From: JAKZVK01 sp965237575
GTDB lineage: Bacteria > Acidobacteriota > Terriglobia > Bryobacterales > UBA6623
NCBI GenBank assembly: GCA_965237575.1
Contig: CBDEGI010000004.1
Location: 496,001 to 560,000 of the forward strand
Direction of reading: 5' to 3'
Length of the DNA: 64,000 bases
The first letter of the stretch is position 1. Every line of letters begins with the position of its first letter. This document shows, piece after piece, positions 44,196 to 53,734 of this stretch. Both the position numbers and the translations under genes were made by a program. Under the pieces are notes generated by a model. It saw only the letters and a program-made list of their open reading frames with translations. It was not told the origin of the DNA and searched no databases.

Positions 44196-45431
44196 TTAGG
44201 CGCTGGCGGGCGGGTCGGTTGTCGGCGCGCCTTTGCAGAAGTGCGAGCGTTCCGGCACCCAGTAGCGTACGGCGAGCTCCGGCGTGTCGAGACGCTTGTA
44301 GCCCTGGAGTCGCGACTCGAGAGCGAAGTCGAGAGTGCCGCTGGTGAGCAGGGTGCGCTCGACCGGGTAGGTTGCGTCGCCCGTCTCGAACATCTTCTCG
44401 ATGTTCATCACCAGGCAGGCAAAGTGACGGTGAGGCTTGCCACTCTGCAGCCACATCAGCGTCGAGACGGGCTCGCTGCGGCCTTCGACGTCACTGGCCA
44501 CAGTGAAGTCGCGTACCCCGCCGGTCAGCAGGAAGGCCGCTGCTTGAAGCCCGTCGCGGTAGTCCACCAAGAACACCGCCGGCTCTTTGACCAGCTCGCG
44601 CAGGTTGCCGGGCTGTCGCGTCTCGCTATGCGAGATGGCTCGGTCGAACAGCCGCTTCACCCACGGCGTTGTGTCCAAGAGATTCCACACCGCGTCGTGC
44701 TGCAGGCACTGCACGGCCTTGACGCCCGACTCGCCGCCTTTGCGCCGCTCCACTATGCATTGCAGCGACTCGAGCAGATGGAAGCCGTAGATGTCGAGTC
44801 CGCTGAAGCTGATGGCGACCGCCTTGGTGGCGCGCTCGCCCCAGGGGAAGTCGATGGCGGGCTTGCGGTGGCTCACCGGAACCGACGAGCCGGCCATCAT
44901 CGGGAAGCCCATCTCGCGCGAAATCTCGACCATGCGGCGGGCCTTGAGCCAGTTGTAGGAGAGATGCTTGTCGTTGAACACGGGACACACGCGGCCCGTC
45001 TGGCGGAAGACGTCGGTGATCTCGAGGAACAGCTCGAAGCGCGGATAGAGCTTCTGCGCCTTGTCGTTCATCGGGTAGTCGCCGTGCTCGCCGACGAGTA
45101 GGACGCCGTCAACGGCCAGTTCGCCGGTGCCGAGGGTGAGAGCCTCGTAGATCGTCCGATAGATCGGGACGCTGTGTTTTTTCGACATGGCACGGCTCAT
45201 GTCGTTGTCGGGAACCTGCGCGGTGTACATCGAGACGAGCTTCGATCGCGGGCCGGGGGGTTGGTTTTTCTGCAACCAACCTTCCATATACTTGCCGACG
45301 AGTACGTCGGAGTGGGAGTTCGGACGGTAGACCGTCATGATGGCCGCGACTTTTTTGGGTTCGGCGGCCAAGAGTCGCGGGCCGAGAAGGGTCGTGGCGA
45401 ATGTGGAGGTTAGGAACGTTCTACGTTGCAT
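44196..45431 (-). CDS. Tat-exported protein of unknown function, paralogue 1
   Basis: 411 residues from ATG 45431 (MQRRTFLTSTFATTLLGPRL, twin-arginine signal). About 60% identical to the next gene. Shared blocks: NSHSDVLVGKYMEGW, KLVSMYTAQVPDNDMS, VDGVLLVGEHGDYP, FNDKHLSYNWLKARRMVEIS and GFPMMAGSSVPVSHR. The VFNDKHLS...A..MVEI...P.MAGS order recalls divergent Gfo/Idh/MocA oxidoreductases, but the GxGxxG NAD loop is missing. No family is assigned. Confidence 0.72.
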   Translation of the reverse strand: MQRRTFLTSTFATTLLGPRLLAAEPKKVAAIMTVYRPNSHSDVLVGKYMEGWLQKNQPPGPRSKLVSMYTAQVPDNDMSRAMSKKHSVPIYRTIYEALTLGTGELAVDGVLLVGEHGDYPMNDKAQKLYPRFELFLEITDVFRQTGRVCPVFNDKHLSYNWLKARRMVEISREMGFPMMAGSSVPVSHRKPAIDFPWGERATKAVAISFSGLDIYGFHLLESLQCIVERRKGGESGVKAVQCLQHDAVWNLLDTTPWVKRLFDRAISHSETRQPGNLRELVKEPAVFLVDYRDGLQAAAFLLTGGVRDFTVASDVEGRSEPVSTLMWLQSGKPHRHFACLVMNIEKMFETGDATYPVERTLLTSGTLDFALESRLQGYKRLDTPELAVRYWVPERSHFCKGAPTTDPPASA

Positions 45432-45486
45432 GAGGTTTTGTGTTTCTCGCAAAGGCGCTAAGGACCGCAAAGAAAACAAGAAGGGA

Positions 45487-46707
45487 CTACGCCCACGGCG
45501 GGGGCCCCTTGCAGAAGTTCGACTCGCGCGGGGATTCGTACTTGACGCCAAGCTCCGGCGTCTCGAGCTTCTTGTAGCCCTGGAAGCGCGACTCCATGCA
45601 GAAGTCCAAAACGCCGCTGACCAGCAGCGTCCGTTGGACCGGATAGGTCGGCTTGCCGCTTTCGAACATCTTCTCGATCTGCTTCGACAGGCAGGCGAAG
45701 TGACGGTAGGGCTTGCCGCCTTCGAGCCACATCAGCGTCGAGACGGGCTCGCTTTGGCCCTCGACGTCGACCGCCACGGTGAAGTCGCGCACGGCGCCGT
45801 TGAGCATGAACGTCGCGGCCTCCAAGCCGTCGCGGTAGTGAATCAAGTAGGCCGTCGGCTGCTTGACGATGTCCTTCAGCTCGCCCGGCTGGCGGCGTTT
45901 GCTTCGCGAGACGGCGCTCTCCATCAGCCGCCGCGCCCACGGCGTACGGTCGAGATAGGCCCACACGGCGTCGTTGTCGAGACATTCCGCCGACGCCACG
46001 CCCGTTTCCCCGCCTCGGCGCCGCTCGACCATCGACTGCAACGACTCAAGCATGTGGAACGCGTAACTCTCCTGGCCGCCATAGGCGACCGCGGCCGCCC
46101 GTTTGACCGACGCGCCCCGCGGCAGGTCGATCTCGGGATCGCGATGGCTCACCGGCACCGACGAGCCGGCCATCATCGGGAAGCGCAACTCCTCCGAGAT
46201 CTCGACCATGCGCTTCGCCTTGATCCAGCTATAGGAGAGGTGCTTGTCATTGAACACAGGCACCGACTGCGCGGTCTGGCGGAAGACGTCGGCGATCTCG
46301 ATGAAAAGCTCGAAGCGCGGATAGAGCTTCTGCCCCTTATCGTTCAGCGGGTAGTCGCCGTGTTCGCCGATGAGCAGGACGCCGTCGACGGCGAGCTTGC
46401 CGGTCCCTAGCGTCAGTGCTTCGTAGATCGTGCGAAAGATCGGCACGCCGTGCTTCTTGGCCTTGTCGCGGCTCATGTCGTTGTCGGGAACTTGCGCCGT
46501 GTACATCGACACGATCTTCGACCGCGGGCCCGGCGGCTTGCCGTCCTGGTTGTAGCCTTCGAGGTACTTGCCGATGATCACGTCGGCGTGCGAGTTCTCG
46601 CGATACTCGGTGATGACCGCGCCAATGCGCTTGGGCGGCGCGGCCCTGCCTTGCGCCGCCCACAGGCACGCGCCGGCACTCGATGCTAGAAACGAACGAC
46701 GATCCAT
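45487..46707 (-). CDS. Tat-exported protein of unknown function, paralogue 2
   Basis: 406 residues from ATG 46707 (MDRRSFLASSAGACLWAAQG, twin-arginine signal). Collinear with the preceding paralogue over its whole length: NSHADVIIGKYLEGYN, KIVSMYTAQVPDNDMS, VDGVLLIGEHGDYPLND, FNDKHLSYSWIKAKRMVEIS, PMMAGSSVPVSHRDP and LMWLEGGKPYRHFACL. The gene lies 55 bp from its paralogue and was created by tandem duplication. The frame is open to 46779, inside the miniature element; the Tat start is preferred. Confidence 0.72.
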   Translation of the reverse strand: MDRRSFLASSAGACLWAAQGRAAPPKRIGAVITEYRENSHADVIIGKYLEGYNQDGKPPGPRSKIVSMYTAQVPDNDMSRDKAKKHGVPIFRTIYEALTLGTGKLAVDGVLLIGEHGDYPLNDKGQKLYPRFELFIEIADVFRQTAQSVPVFNDKHLSYSWIKAKRMVEISEELRFPMMAGSSVPVSHRDPEIDLPRGASVKRAAAVAYGGQESYAFHMLESLQSMVERRRGGETGVASAECLDNDAVWAYLDRTPWARRLMESAVSRSKRRQPGELKDIVKQPTAYLIHYRDGLEAATFMLNGAVRDFTVAVDVEGQSEPVSTLMWLEGGKPYRHFACLSKQIEKMFESGKPTYPVQRTLLVSGVLDFCMESRFQGYKKLETPELGVKYESPRESNFCKGPPPWA

Positions 46708-46747
46708 ACGAGGCAATCTCCGGTTGCAACCCACCGCAATGATACTA

Positions 46748-47000
46748 CTGGGGTATGCACTTGACTCCCGAAGCCCCAAGGTCTAGTATCCGGGCTCTGG
46801 AGGACTATTCGCGCACGCTGGGGAGTTTCAAGAGCGCTTCGCCTTCAGGTTTCAAAGTCAACCGCTGCCGTCCCCCCGCGGGGCGCAATGAGCGGCGGCT
46901 ATAGGACCCACGACCGCTGCCCGATGGCCCCTCGAGGGTGCGGTCGCCGCAGTCGCCGACCACAAGGTGTGGGGTCGTCGGGAGTCAAGTGCATACCCCG
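46748..47000. mobile_element. Miniature inverted-repeat element, copy 2 (253 bp)
   Basis: Terminal inverted repeats are perfect over 22 bp, beginning GGGGTATGCACTTGACTCCC at 46750 and mirrored at 46978-46999. A 9-bp direct repeat ATGATACTA flanks it (46739-46747, 47001-47009). The body shares ~170 bp with copy 1 (CGCTTCGCCTTCAGGTTTCA and neighbours) but lacks copy 1's IS1380-like blocks. Non-coding. Confidence 0.85.
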
Positions 47001-47061
47001 ATGATACTATTGCAGATTTTCGATATCCTGAGTTGCGGGACACGCTCCCCGACACAACCAC

Positions 47062-47634
47062 ATGGGCATTCTCGAACTATTCGGAATCCAAAGAAGAGAC
47101 CCCTGGGAAGAGCCAGGCGAAACTCCGTCCGAGACGGTACGCAAAATCACCGAGCAGCTCGACAAGATGGACCGCGACCAGGCGCGCTACATTGCCGCGT
47201 ATGCCTACGTTCTCGGGCGCGTCGCGCACGCCGACATGGAGATCAGCGATGAGGAGACGCGCCAGATGGAACGGCTGGTCGAAGGCATGGGCGGGCTGCC
47301 CGAGGAGCAGGCAATCCTCGTCGTCCAAATGGCCAAGACACAGAATGTTCTTTTCGGCAGCACCGAGAACTTCGTCGTCACCAAGGAATTCAACCGCATC
47401 GCATCGCGTGACCAGAAGGTGGCCCTGTTGAGCTGCCTGTTCGCCGTCTCGTCGGCGGACCAGTCGATCTCGACGGCGGAAGACAACGAGATTCGCCGTA
47501 TCAGCCAGGAACTCCGGCTCGACCACCGGGATTTCATCGCGGCTCGGTCGGCCTACATACACCATCTCGAAGTACTGAAGCGGCCCCCTGGCAAAAGCGA
47601 CTCCGGCGGCGGTAGCTCCAAGAGCGGCAGTTAA
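47062..47634 (+). CDS. TerB-family protein
   Basis: 190 residues. The central domain ARYIAAYAYVLGRVAHADME, ISDEETRQMERLVEG, LFAVSSADQSISTAEDNEIR and RISQELRLDHRDF is a helical TerB/TerB-like fold with two acidic helix-start patterns (HADMEISDEE, SADQSISTAED) thought to bind divalent metal. The C-terminus is Gly/Ser-rich. Tellurite resistance is only the naming activity. Stand-alone. Confidence 0.83.
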   Translation: MGILELFGIQRRDPWEEPGETPSETVRKITEQLDKMDRDQARYIAAYAYVLGRVAHADMEISDEETRQMERLVEGMGGLPEEQAILVVQMAKTQNVLFGSTENFVVTKEFNRIASRDQKVALLSCLFAVSSADQSISTAEDNEIRRISQELRLDHRDFIAARSAYIHHLEVLKRPPGKSDSGGGSSKSGS

Positions 47635-47751
47635 GGTACGATGCGGCGTTGCAGTGTGACCTATCGTGCGATGTCCCGACCGGCGTACCGGCGGCCCCGC
47701 TGCGACACTCTCCTGTACGATAACAACCCGGGGTAACACGAAAGCAACAAG

Positions 47752-48189
47752 GTGCAACACGACAACAACAAGCTTGTCCTCGCCGTTGCCGCCGTCTGCG
47801 TCGTCGCCCTTGCTCTTGGCCTGCTCGGCCTCTGGCAGTGGTTCGGTTTCATCTTGTGGCCGCTACTCTTTCTCTGCGTCGCGCTCGGCCATGGACGCGA
47901 TGCGGGCCGCGGGCCGATTCGCACCGCCCTGTACGTGATGGCCGCCGTCAATTTACTGCTCTTCGCGGCCATCCTGCTCACCGATCGCACCGAGGGCGAC
48001 GCGGTGCTCGTGCTTGGAACGCCGTTCAGCACGGCGTTTCTGATCTACGGCATTTGGCCGATGGGCAACTTGATCGGCGTGTTGTACTTCGCCGTGTTCG
48101 AGCGTTCGGTGCTGCCGCGTGAGAAGCTCGAGCGATTCCTAGTAGACTTCGCGCGCCGCGACCCCGCTGAACGAAACCGGGGCAACTGA
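47752..48189 (+). CDS. Small membrane protein
   Basis: 145 residues, GTG start, four hydrophobic segments (LAVAAVCVVALALGLLGLW, FGFILWPLLFLCVALGHG, ALYVMAAVNLLLFAAILL, STAFLIYGIWPMGNLIGVLY). No family recognised. It precedes the symporter gene by 44 bp and could be a small partner subunit. Confidence 0.6.
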   Translation: MQHDNNKLVLAVAAVCVVALALGLLGLWQWFGFILWPLLFLCVALGHGRDAGRGPIRTALYVMAAVNLLLFAAILLTDRTEGDAVLVLGTPFSTAFLIYGIWPMGNLIGVLYFAVFERSVLPREKLERFLVDFARRDPAERNRGN

Positions 48190-48233
48190 AACCCGGCTGA
48201 CTGAAACCAGACCGACGAACCCACTCCTACTCT

Positions 48234-49715
48234 ATGCCTGTCGCCGCCGCGCCCCTCATCATCTTCTGCGTCGTCGGCTACCTCATCGTCTGCTTCGGGA
48301 TCGGCGCGTGGGCAATGCGCCGCACCCGCAACAGCGCGGATTTCTTTCTCGCCGGCAAGAGTCTGGGGCCGCTGGTGGTGGTGCTCGCCACGATGTCGAG
48401 CATCATGAGCGGCTTCGGTTTCGTTGGCGGCCCGGGCTTGGTTTTCGAATCGGGCGCCAGCTCGTTCTGGATCACCTTCGCCGCGACGTTCTCCATGCCG
48501 CTCGGCGCAACGATGGTCGGCAAGCGTCTGCGGTTGATGGCCGAGAGCCGCGAGATCCTGACCCTACCCGACGCGGTCGAGGCCCGCTACGGAGGCCGCT
48601 GGTCCCGCTTCTCGATGGCGCTGGCGATCCTGCTCGGCGTGCTCGGCTATCTCGGCACACAAGTGATGGCCATCGGCCTCGTGCTGGTCGCCGTGCTCGA
48701 CGTCAGCCTGCCGGTTGCCTTGACGATCGGCCTCGGCGTGCTCGCCTTCTACAGCATTGCGGGGGGAATCCTTGCCGGCGTGTATACCGACCTTTTCCAA
48801 GGCATGCTGATGATCGGCGCTTCGCTGGCGGTCTTTTGGTATGCGATCGACGCCGCGGGCGGTGTCAACGAGATTGGGACCACCCTCTGGGACCTCGACC
48901 CTACCTTCCTCGGCCCCTGGGGCTCCCGCGGACCCACCGCGGCTCTGAGCTGGTTCCTGTTGTTCGTCATCGGCGGCGTCGGTCAGCCGCACGCCATCAC
49001 CAAGTTCATGATGTTGAAGCGGATCGGCGACCTGCGCTGGGCCGGCCTGCTGACGGGCCCTTGCTATGCTCTGCTGACGCTGTTGTGGGTGAGTATTGGC
49101 CTGTCGATGCGAACCCTGGTCGAGAAGGGCGTGCAAACCCCGCTCGACTCTCCCGATCTCGCCGCGCCGGTCTTCCTGCTCAACTACACGCCCGAGCTGT
49201 TGGCCGGCGTCGTCTTCGCCGGACTGCTCGCCGCCATCATGTCGACGGCGGACAGCTTCTTGAATCTCGGCGCGGCGGCGCTGGTACGCGACATTCCGAC
49301 CGCGCTGCGGGGCCGTCCGCTGAAGCACGAGTTGCGCTGGTCACGGGTCGCGACCGGCGTATTGCTCGTGGCGTCGGCCTTTTTCGCGGTCTACATGGAG
49401 AACTTGATCGCCCTGCTCGGCACGTTCGGCTGGGGGACGTTCGCCGCCGCCATCGTCCCGAGCCTCGGCATCGGCCTCAACTGGAAGCGCGCCACTGCCG
49501 CCGGATGCGTCGCCTCGATCCTGATCAGCATCGGCCTCAACTTCACGCTGGAACTCAGCGCCCGCCACGCCCTGTTCTCGTTGCCCTACGGCTTCAACGT
49601 CGGCTGCTTCTCGATGCTCGTGTCGATCATCGTGTTCGTCGTTGTCTCTTGCAGAACGTCGCCGGCGGCGCGGCGAGAGATTCCGGCTGATGTCGAAGCC
49701 GCGATGGATGTCTAA
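48234..49715 (+). CDS. Sodium:solute symporter (SSS family)
   Basis: 493 residues with about 13 membrane segments. Family features: SADFFLAGKSLGPLVVVLAT, SGFGFVGGPGLVFE, GGRWSRFSMALAILLG, GGILAGVYTDLFQG and AAIMSTADSFLNLGAAALV. The serine/threonine-rich ADSFLN region contributes to the Na+ site. Substrate not predictable (sugars, amino acids, carboxylates). It may act with the small membrane protein upstream. Confidence 0.9.
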   Translation: MPVAAAPLIIFCVVGYLIVCFGIGAWAMRRTRNSADFFLAGKSLGPLVVVLATMSSIMSGFGFVGGPGLVFESGASSFWITFAATFSMPLGATMVGKRLRLMAESREILTLPDAVEARYGGRWSRFSMALAILLGVLGYLGTQVMAIGLVLVAVLDVSLPVALTIGLGVLAFYSIAGGILAGVYTDLFQGMLMIGASLAVFWYAIDAAGGVNEIGTTLWDLDPTFLGPWGSRGPTAALSWFLLFVIGGVGQPHAITKFMMLKRIGDLRWAGLLTGPCYALLTLLWVSIGLSMRTLVEKGVQTPLDSPDLAAPVFLLNYTPELLAGVVFAGLLAAIMSTADSFLNLGAAALVRDIPTALRGRPLKHELRWSRVATGVLLVASAFFAVYMENLIALLGTFGWGTFAAAIVPSLGIGLNWKRATAAGCVASILISIGLNFTLELSARHALFSLPYGFNVGCFSMLVSIIVFVVVSCRTSPAARREIPADVEAAMDV

Positions 49716-49934
49716 CCGCACCCGCTGTTACACGCCTCCGGCACAGACGCACCATGACCATGACCCTCCGCCGCCCCACGAATCACGGTTCACGAATCAC
49801 AACACACTACCACGCTCAACGACCAACGATTCACCATTCGCTGCACCTCCCCAGGCGGACACGAGCCCCCGAAGGTGGCGGCCCAACGATCAGCCCGGTT
49901 GGCCCTGCGGCGAGGAGCAAGAAGTAGTAGACTG

Positions 49935-50021
49935 TCCCCGACTTTCCCCCGACTTTCCCCGTCCCCGACTTTCCCCGACTTTCCCCCCCCCCCGACTTTC
50001 CCCCGACTTTCCGACTTTCCC
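49935..50021. repeat. C-rich tandem repeat, seven GACTTTCC units
   Basis: TCCCCGACTTTCC-type units of ~10-12 bp repeat seven times with variable C-tracts, including a run of 11 Cs at 49983-49993. Situated in a 505-bp gap upstream of the M48-like gene; no gene is seen in the rest (49716-49934, 50022-50220). Confidence 0.85.
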
Positions 50022-50220
50022 AAAGCCCGTCTCGGCCCAAAACGCAGCAGGTAAGAGAGGACTGGGTGAGGAGCGGCTGGTTCGGCCAGACGCGGATCAC
50101 CGTCCCTGTTCGACCCCGTCTAGCTAAGGCTTCAGCTCCCACATCGTAAGGCTGTTTCCGCAGAGATCCTAGACCGGGTTCCTGAGAGCCGTTTGTGGGA
50201 GTTCGTCAAACACTTGGGGA

Positions 50221-52746
50221 GTGGGAATCGTGGCGAGGTGTATCTGGCTGCTCGCGCTGTGCGTCGTCGCGGCGTCCGCACAATCGGATGGCGATCTATC
50301 GTCGGAGCCGCGTCTGACGATCTACATCGACTTTGACGGCAGCGTCGATGGGGGAATCGATCTGCCGGCGGCGCCTGCTGACCTCGATAGGCTCCAGGCC
50401 GGCCTCGCGGCCGCCATCGGGTGCGATGAGGAGCTAATCGTGGTAGACAGAGACGGAATCTGGTCAGCAGCTCTTTGGTGCGGTGACCCGCTTCCGCCCG
50501 ACAGTCTCCTGCTGCATGCCGAGCTTCAATTGGAGAGTCTTCGGTCGGCGCTGCAGTTGGAAGCCGTCGAAACGATCAATTTCGTAGTGTCGCACCCCCG
50601 GGCACCGCACTTCGAGATGCGGCCGGCGATCGATGGTGCCCACTATGAGCCAGGCCGCGCGAGCATAGCGCTGCCGATAGACGAACTGCCCGCACGGGTC
50701 GAGATCACCGTAGGGTACACGCGCGAATCCATCATCTGCCGCTCAGTAGCTCCCGTGGCGGCGATTCTGCTATTCCCACTGGGGGCATTCTTGCTCGGGC
50801 TGGCCGGAACGAAATCGCATAGTCGCCTTGCCCGAAACGCGCTCCGGGATCTCAGCAGCGTTGGCAGCTTCCTGGCAGCGCTCACGCTTTGGTATATCTG
50901 CGTCGACATCTCCGGACTCGCTGATCTGCCACTCTTTCTCGCTTATTTGCCGGGTCTGTACGGTGTGACTCTAGCCGTGTCCCTGCTCGGTCCGCCGCTC
51001 GTTTTGTCAATGCTGGCAGCGCTCATCGCGAACGGCTTTCTTCTCAAGCTCGGGGCCTCCGCGGAGAGTGGCACGACCGTGGGGCTTCGGCTCTTGTGTA
51101 CGCACCTACGCTGGATTGGGCCGACCGTCGCATTTCTCGGAGTCCCCTCGGGTTGGTTCTGGGGGTTGTGGGCGACCCTCGCCTGGGCTGCGATCGGCGT
51201 CGTTGCATTCGTTGTCCCTACCCTGTACTTACGGTTGCAAAAGAGGCGGAACGAAAGCAGTCTTACCGAAGGACCCCTCTATCGCCGAGTTGCGCAACTG
51301 GCAAAACAGGCGAACGTAAGCGTTACCCAACTCCGTGTTGTTCCGGCCGGGCTGTCACGCTTCGCCGATCTTGACGTCCGCCAACATCGAGCGGTGCTGT
51401 CAGAGAACTTGCCCAGCATTCTGAACGATCGGCAGTTTGCCGCCTTTGCGCTCTATCGTCTGATCTACTCGAAGCGAAATCGCTCTACTTCCGCAAGTGT
51501 CGTGTGGGCGGTCTCAACGTTGCTGGGTCACAGTGGCGTCTCGTGGTTCATTTCCGAGACGGCGCCAGCGTGGCTACCCAGCGTCGCGTTTCTTGCAACC
51601 GCCGTCGTCAACTACGCTGCCGTGGTCTTCGCTTTTGACCGGCTCGCAGAGCGGGGCGCCGCGGAACATTGTTCCGACCCGGACGCGCTTGTCTCCGCTG
51701 AGATTCGCGTGTGGCGTTTCGTTTGCGGCGAAGACGTCCTCCCGATGTCTGCTCGACGCGAAGTCGATCGCATTGCGGCGCGCGCCGGCTTATCCGCAAG
51801 CCGGGTGGAGACTCTGCTACACGAGCCCCTTCCGTCAGCCGAGACGCATCCGTCTGAACCCGAGGCGGCGCCAAGGATTTTCAGCGACGACTATGCTCGG
51901 CGGATTACAAAGCATCTCGCTTGGATGACCGTGATCCCCACTGTGGCGGGGCCGGTCGGCGTAGTTTACTACGCTGCCGCGCTCGGTCTGGCGGATCAGT
52001 CGTTGTGGACGCTCTATGGAGCGGCCTGGGTCGGCCTGACCTTCCTCGTCCTCGCGGTCGGTTTCGTCCAGCCATTTAGCGGCTTGCGCGGCATGGGACG
52101 CAAGTTGAAACAGAGGCTGCAAGCCGAAGGACTCCCCACGTTTGGCCCCCACGTCGCTGTCGTCGGCCTCGGCCCGCACGCGGAGCAGCGTAGCTACAGC
52201 GGGATGACGTTTTGGGATGCTGGGCTGCTCTTTCTCGGCCGAGATGGAATCGCCTACGTGGGCGAACAGGCTCGCTTTCGGCTTAGCCGTGGCCAGGTTG
52301 ACTTCGTCTCGGCCGCCGGGGAAGGCAAAAACTTCGCCGCCGGGGCCGCCGTGCAGGTCCGTTGGCGCGACTCGAATCGAAATTCGAACGGAGTGTTCCG
52401 TTTGACCGGTCTCAGCGGCAAACTGTTTCGGCCACAGCTTCCGCGCTGCCTGGCACTGTGGAATCGGAACGAATCACTGGATGAGTTGCCCGCGACACTT
52501 CGCGATTTAGCGCCGCCGGGGCTCCCTGACGTCGCTGGCACTTCGATGGACGCAGCCTATTCGCTAGGTAGCCTGGTGCAGGGCTCCGTAACTGTGGGGA
52601 TTTTGGCGGGCACGTCGGCCTTCCTTACCGGGCTTCCCTTACACGTTGCGACGGGGGCAGCGGCGGCGTGGCATGCGGTGCTGATATCGATAGCTGTCTT
52701 GGCCGCAGCCGAAATAGCGGCGCTCGCCGGTCGCTCGAAGCTTTAG
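50221..52746 (+). CDS. Multi-pass membrane protein with catalytically dead M48 peptidase domain
   Basis: 841 residues. Signal peptide (GIVARCIWLLALCVVAASAQ), a ~170-residue external domain, six or more membrane segments, then an M48-like core. PLYRRVAQLAKQANVSVTQL and HRAVLSENLPSILNDRQFAA match the HtpX-type fold (compare LYRIVERLAEKAG, AVAVTEGLLELLDEDEL). At the position of HExxH the sequence is YRLIY (Y412-Y416), and the EADR-type third zinc ligand is replaced by Leu (L475, in FDRLAERGAAEHCSDPDALV). All catalytic and metal residues are lost. More membrane segments and a C-terminal domain follow. A pseudoprotease role is inferred. Confidence 0.75.
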   Translation: MGIVARCIWLLALCVVAASAQSDGDLSSEPRLTIYIDFDGSVDGGIDLPAAPADLDRLQAGLAAAIGCDEELIVVDRDGIWSAALWCGDPLPPDSLLLHAELQLESLRSALQLEAVETINFVVSHPRAPHFEMRPAIDGAHYEPGRASIALPIDELPARVEITVGYTRESIICRSVAPVAAILLFPLGAFLLGLAGTKSHSRLARNALRDLSSVGSFLAALTLWYICVDISGLADLPLFLAYLPGLYGVTLAVSLLGPPLVLSMLAALIANGFLLKLGASAESGTTVGLRLLCTHLRWIGPTVAFLGVPSGWFWGLWATLAWAAIGVVAFVVPTLYLRLQKRRNESSLTEGPLYRRVAQLAKQANVSVTQLRVVPAGLSRFADLDVRQHRAVLSENLPSILNDRQFAAFALYRLIYSKRNRSTSASVVWAVSTLLGHSGVSWFISETAPAWLPSVAFLATAVVNYAAVVFAFDRLAERGAAEHCSDPDALVSAEIRVWRFVCGEDVLPMSARREVDRIAARAGLSASRVETLLHEPLPSAETHPSEPEAAPRIFSDDYARRITKHLAWMTVIPTVAGPVGVVYYAAALGLADQSLWTLYGAAWVGLTFLVLAVGFVQPFSGLRGMGRKLKQRLQAEGLPTFGPHVAVVGLGPHAEQRSYSGMTFWDAGLLFLGRDGIAYVGEQARFRLSRGQVDFVSAAGEGKNFAAGAAVQVRWRDSNRNSNGVFRLTGLSGKLFRPQLPRCLALWNRNESLDELPATLRDLAPPGLPDVAGTSMDAAYSLGSLVQGSVTVGILAGTSAFLTGLPLHVATGAAAAWHAVLISIAVLAAAEIAALAGRSKL

Positions 52747-52820
52747 CGAACCTCGTCGGACCTCGTGCTGAAGGGACGGTCCTAAGCGGACCGAGGTCCC
52801 GGGAGCCGACGTTCCGAGTC

Positions 52821-53734
52821 TCAAGCCTCCGGGACAATCGATTTCCAGGGCGGTTTACTCTCCAGTCGAGCGGCGAGGCCATCGCCGATAGCGTTCAGGC
52901 GTTCACTATCGATCGCGTTGAAGACAGATCCATCAGTCTTCAGAGTTAACGTCAGAAACCCCACTAGTTGGCCGTCGCACCCGATCGGGTGGGCAACGGT
53001 AGCATCAGCCGGCGCGCCCGCAGTTAAGTCGACTCCGTCATCCCGCGAGACCGGATCCACGTCCCAGTCACCCGTCCTAACCTCTTCCCGGTGGGCGGCA
53101 AGCTGCGGATCGTCAACGGGAATTGTCGCATCTTGCTCGCCCTCCCCAAGTGTGACCCCTTCGGCGAGATAAACAACCCGAAAGGAGTCATCCCGTCTCC
53201 AGTGAACGACATAGAGTTCCATGTCGACCGCTTCTCGAATGACTTGGGTCAATTCCCCGAAGATGTCCTGCGAACGCATGCGCGGTATCGCGCTCCGCCA
53301 GGAAAGGAGCGCCGCAGCCCTTCGGGTCTCGCTCGCAAACAGGCGATCGATGAGACGGCTCCCGTCCCTACCAAAACACGAGAGGCAACATTCGCGTACG
53401 GCAAGACGAGCGGGAACGATGCGCTTGGCTTGGTGAAGCCATACGAGCCCGATAGGGAGTACGAGGACCGGAGCGAATAGAGCGGTCCCGAACCAACTAG
53501 ACCAGGACGCGTAGTCAGGTTGGGCGTAGTCGAAAAGAAGCGTGACACGCAGAGCGATCGGTACGAACGCAACGACGACGAACGTTCTCAAATAGCGAAA
53601 TGCCAGGATCTGTCGGAAGCTGTAGAGAGGTCTTGTGCCACAGAATGCTGTTGTAAGTACCAACGCAGTCAGGGTGTAGAGCAAGAAGTTCATCGAAAAG
53701 AAATGAATCATGCGGCCGTAAGTACGGCCTCGTA
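52821..53734 (-). pseudogene. PDZ-membrane-GAF protein, C-terminal part
   Basis: Membrane segments (MNFLLYTLTALVLTTAF, YLRTFVVVAFVPIALRVTLL, FGTALFAPVLVLPIGLVW) are followed by a GAF-like domain: ELTQVIREAVDMELYVVHWR, ATVAHPIGCDGQLVGFLTLT and IDSERLNAIGDGLAARLESK. The protein ends after the GAF domain without a kinase or phosphatase. Reading upstream, the frame passes LQWLELRGRTYGRMIHFF into the IS1380 remnant. It pairs with the PDZ part at 54417-55156. It converges on the M48-like gene (75-bp gap). Confidence 0.68.

Noticed and set aside
42551..46707. Microcystin-degradation cluster because of the MlrC-like peptidase
   Set aside because: No mlrA, mlrB or mlrD homologues are present and the neighbours are an unrelated family.
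47062..47634. TerB gene taken as evidence of a tellurite-resistance operon
   Set aside because: No TerA/C/D/E or other ter genes are near; TerB-like domains are widespread without tellurite resistance.
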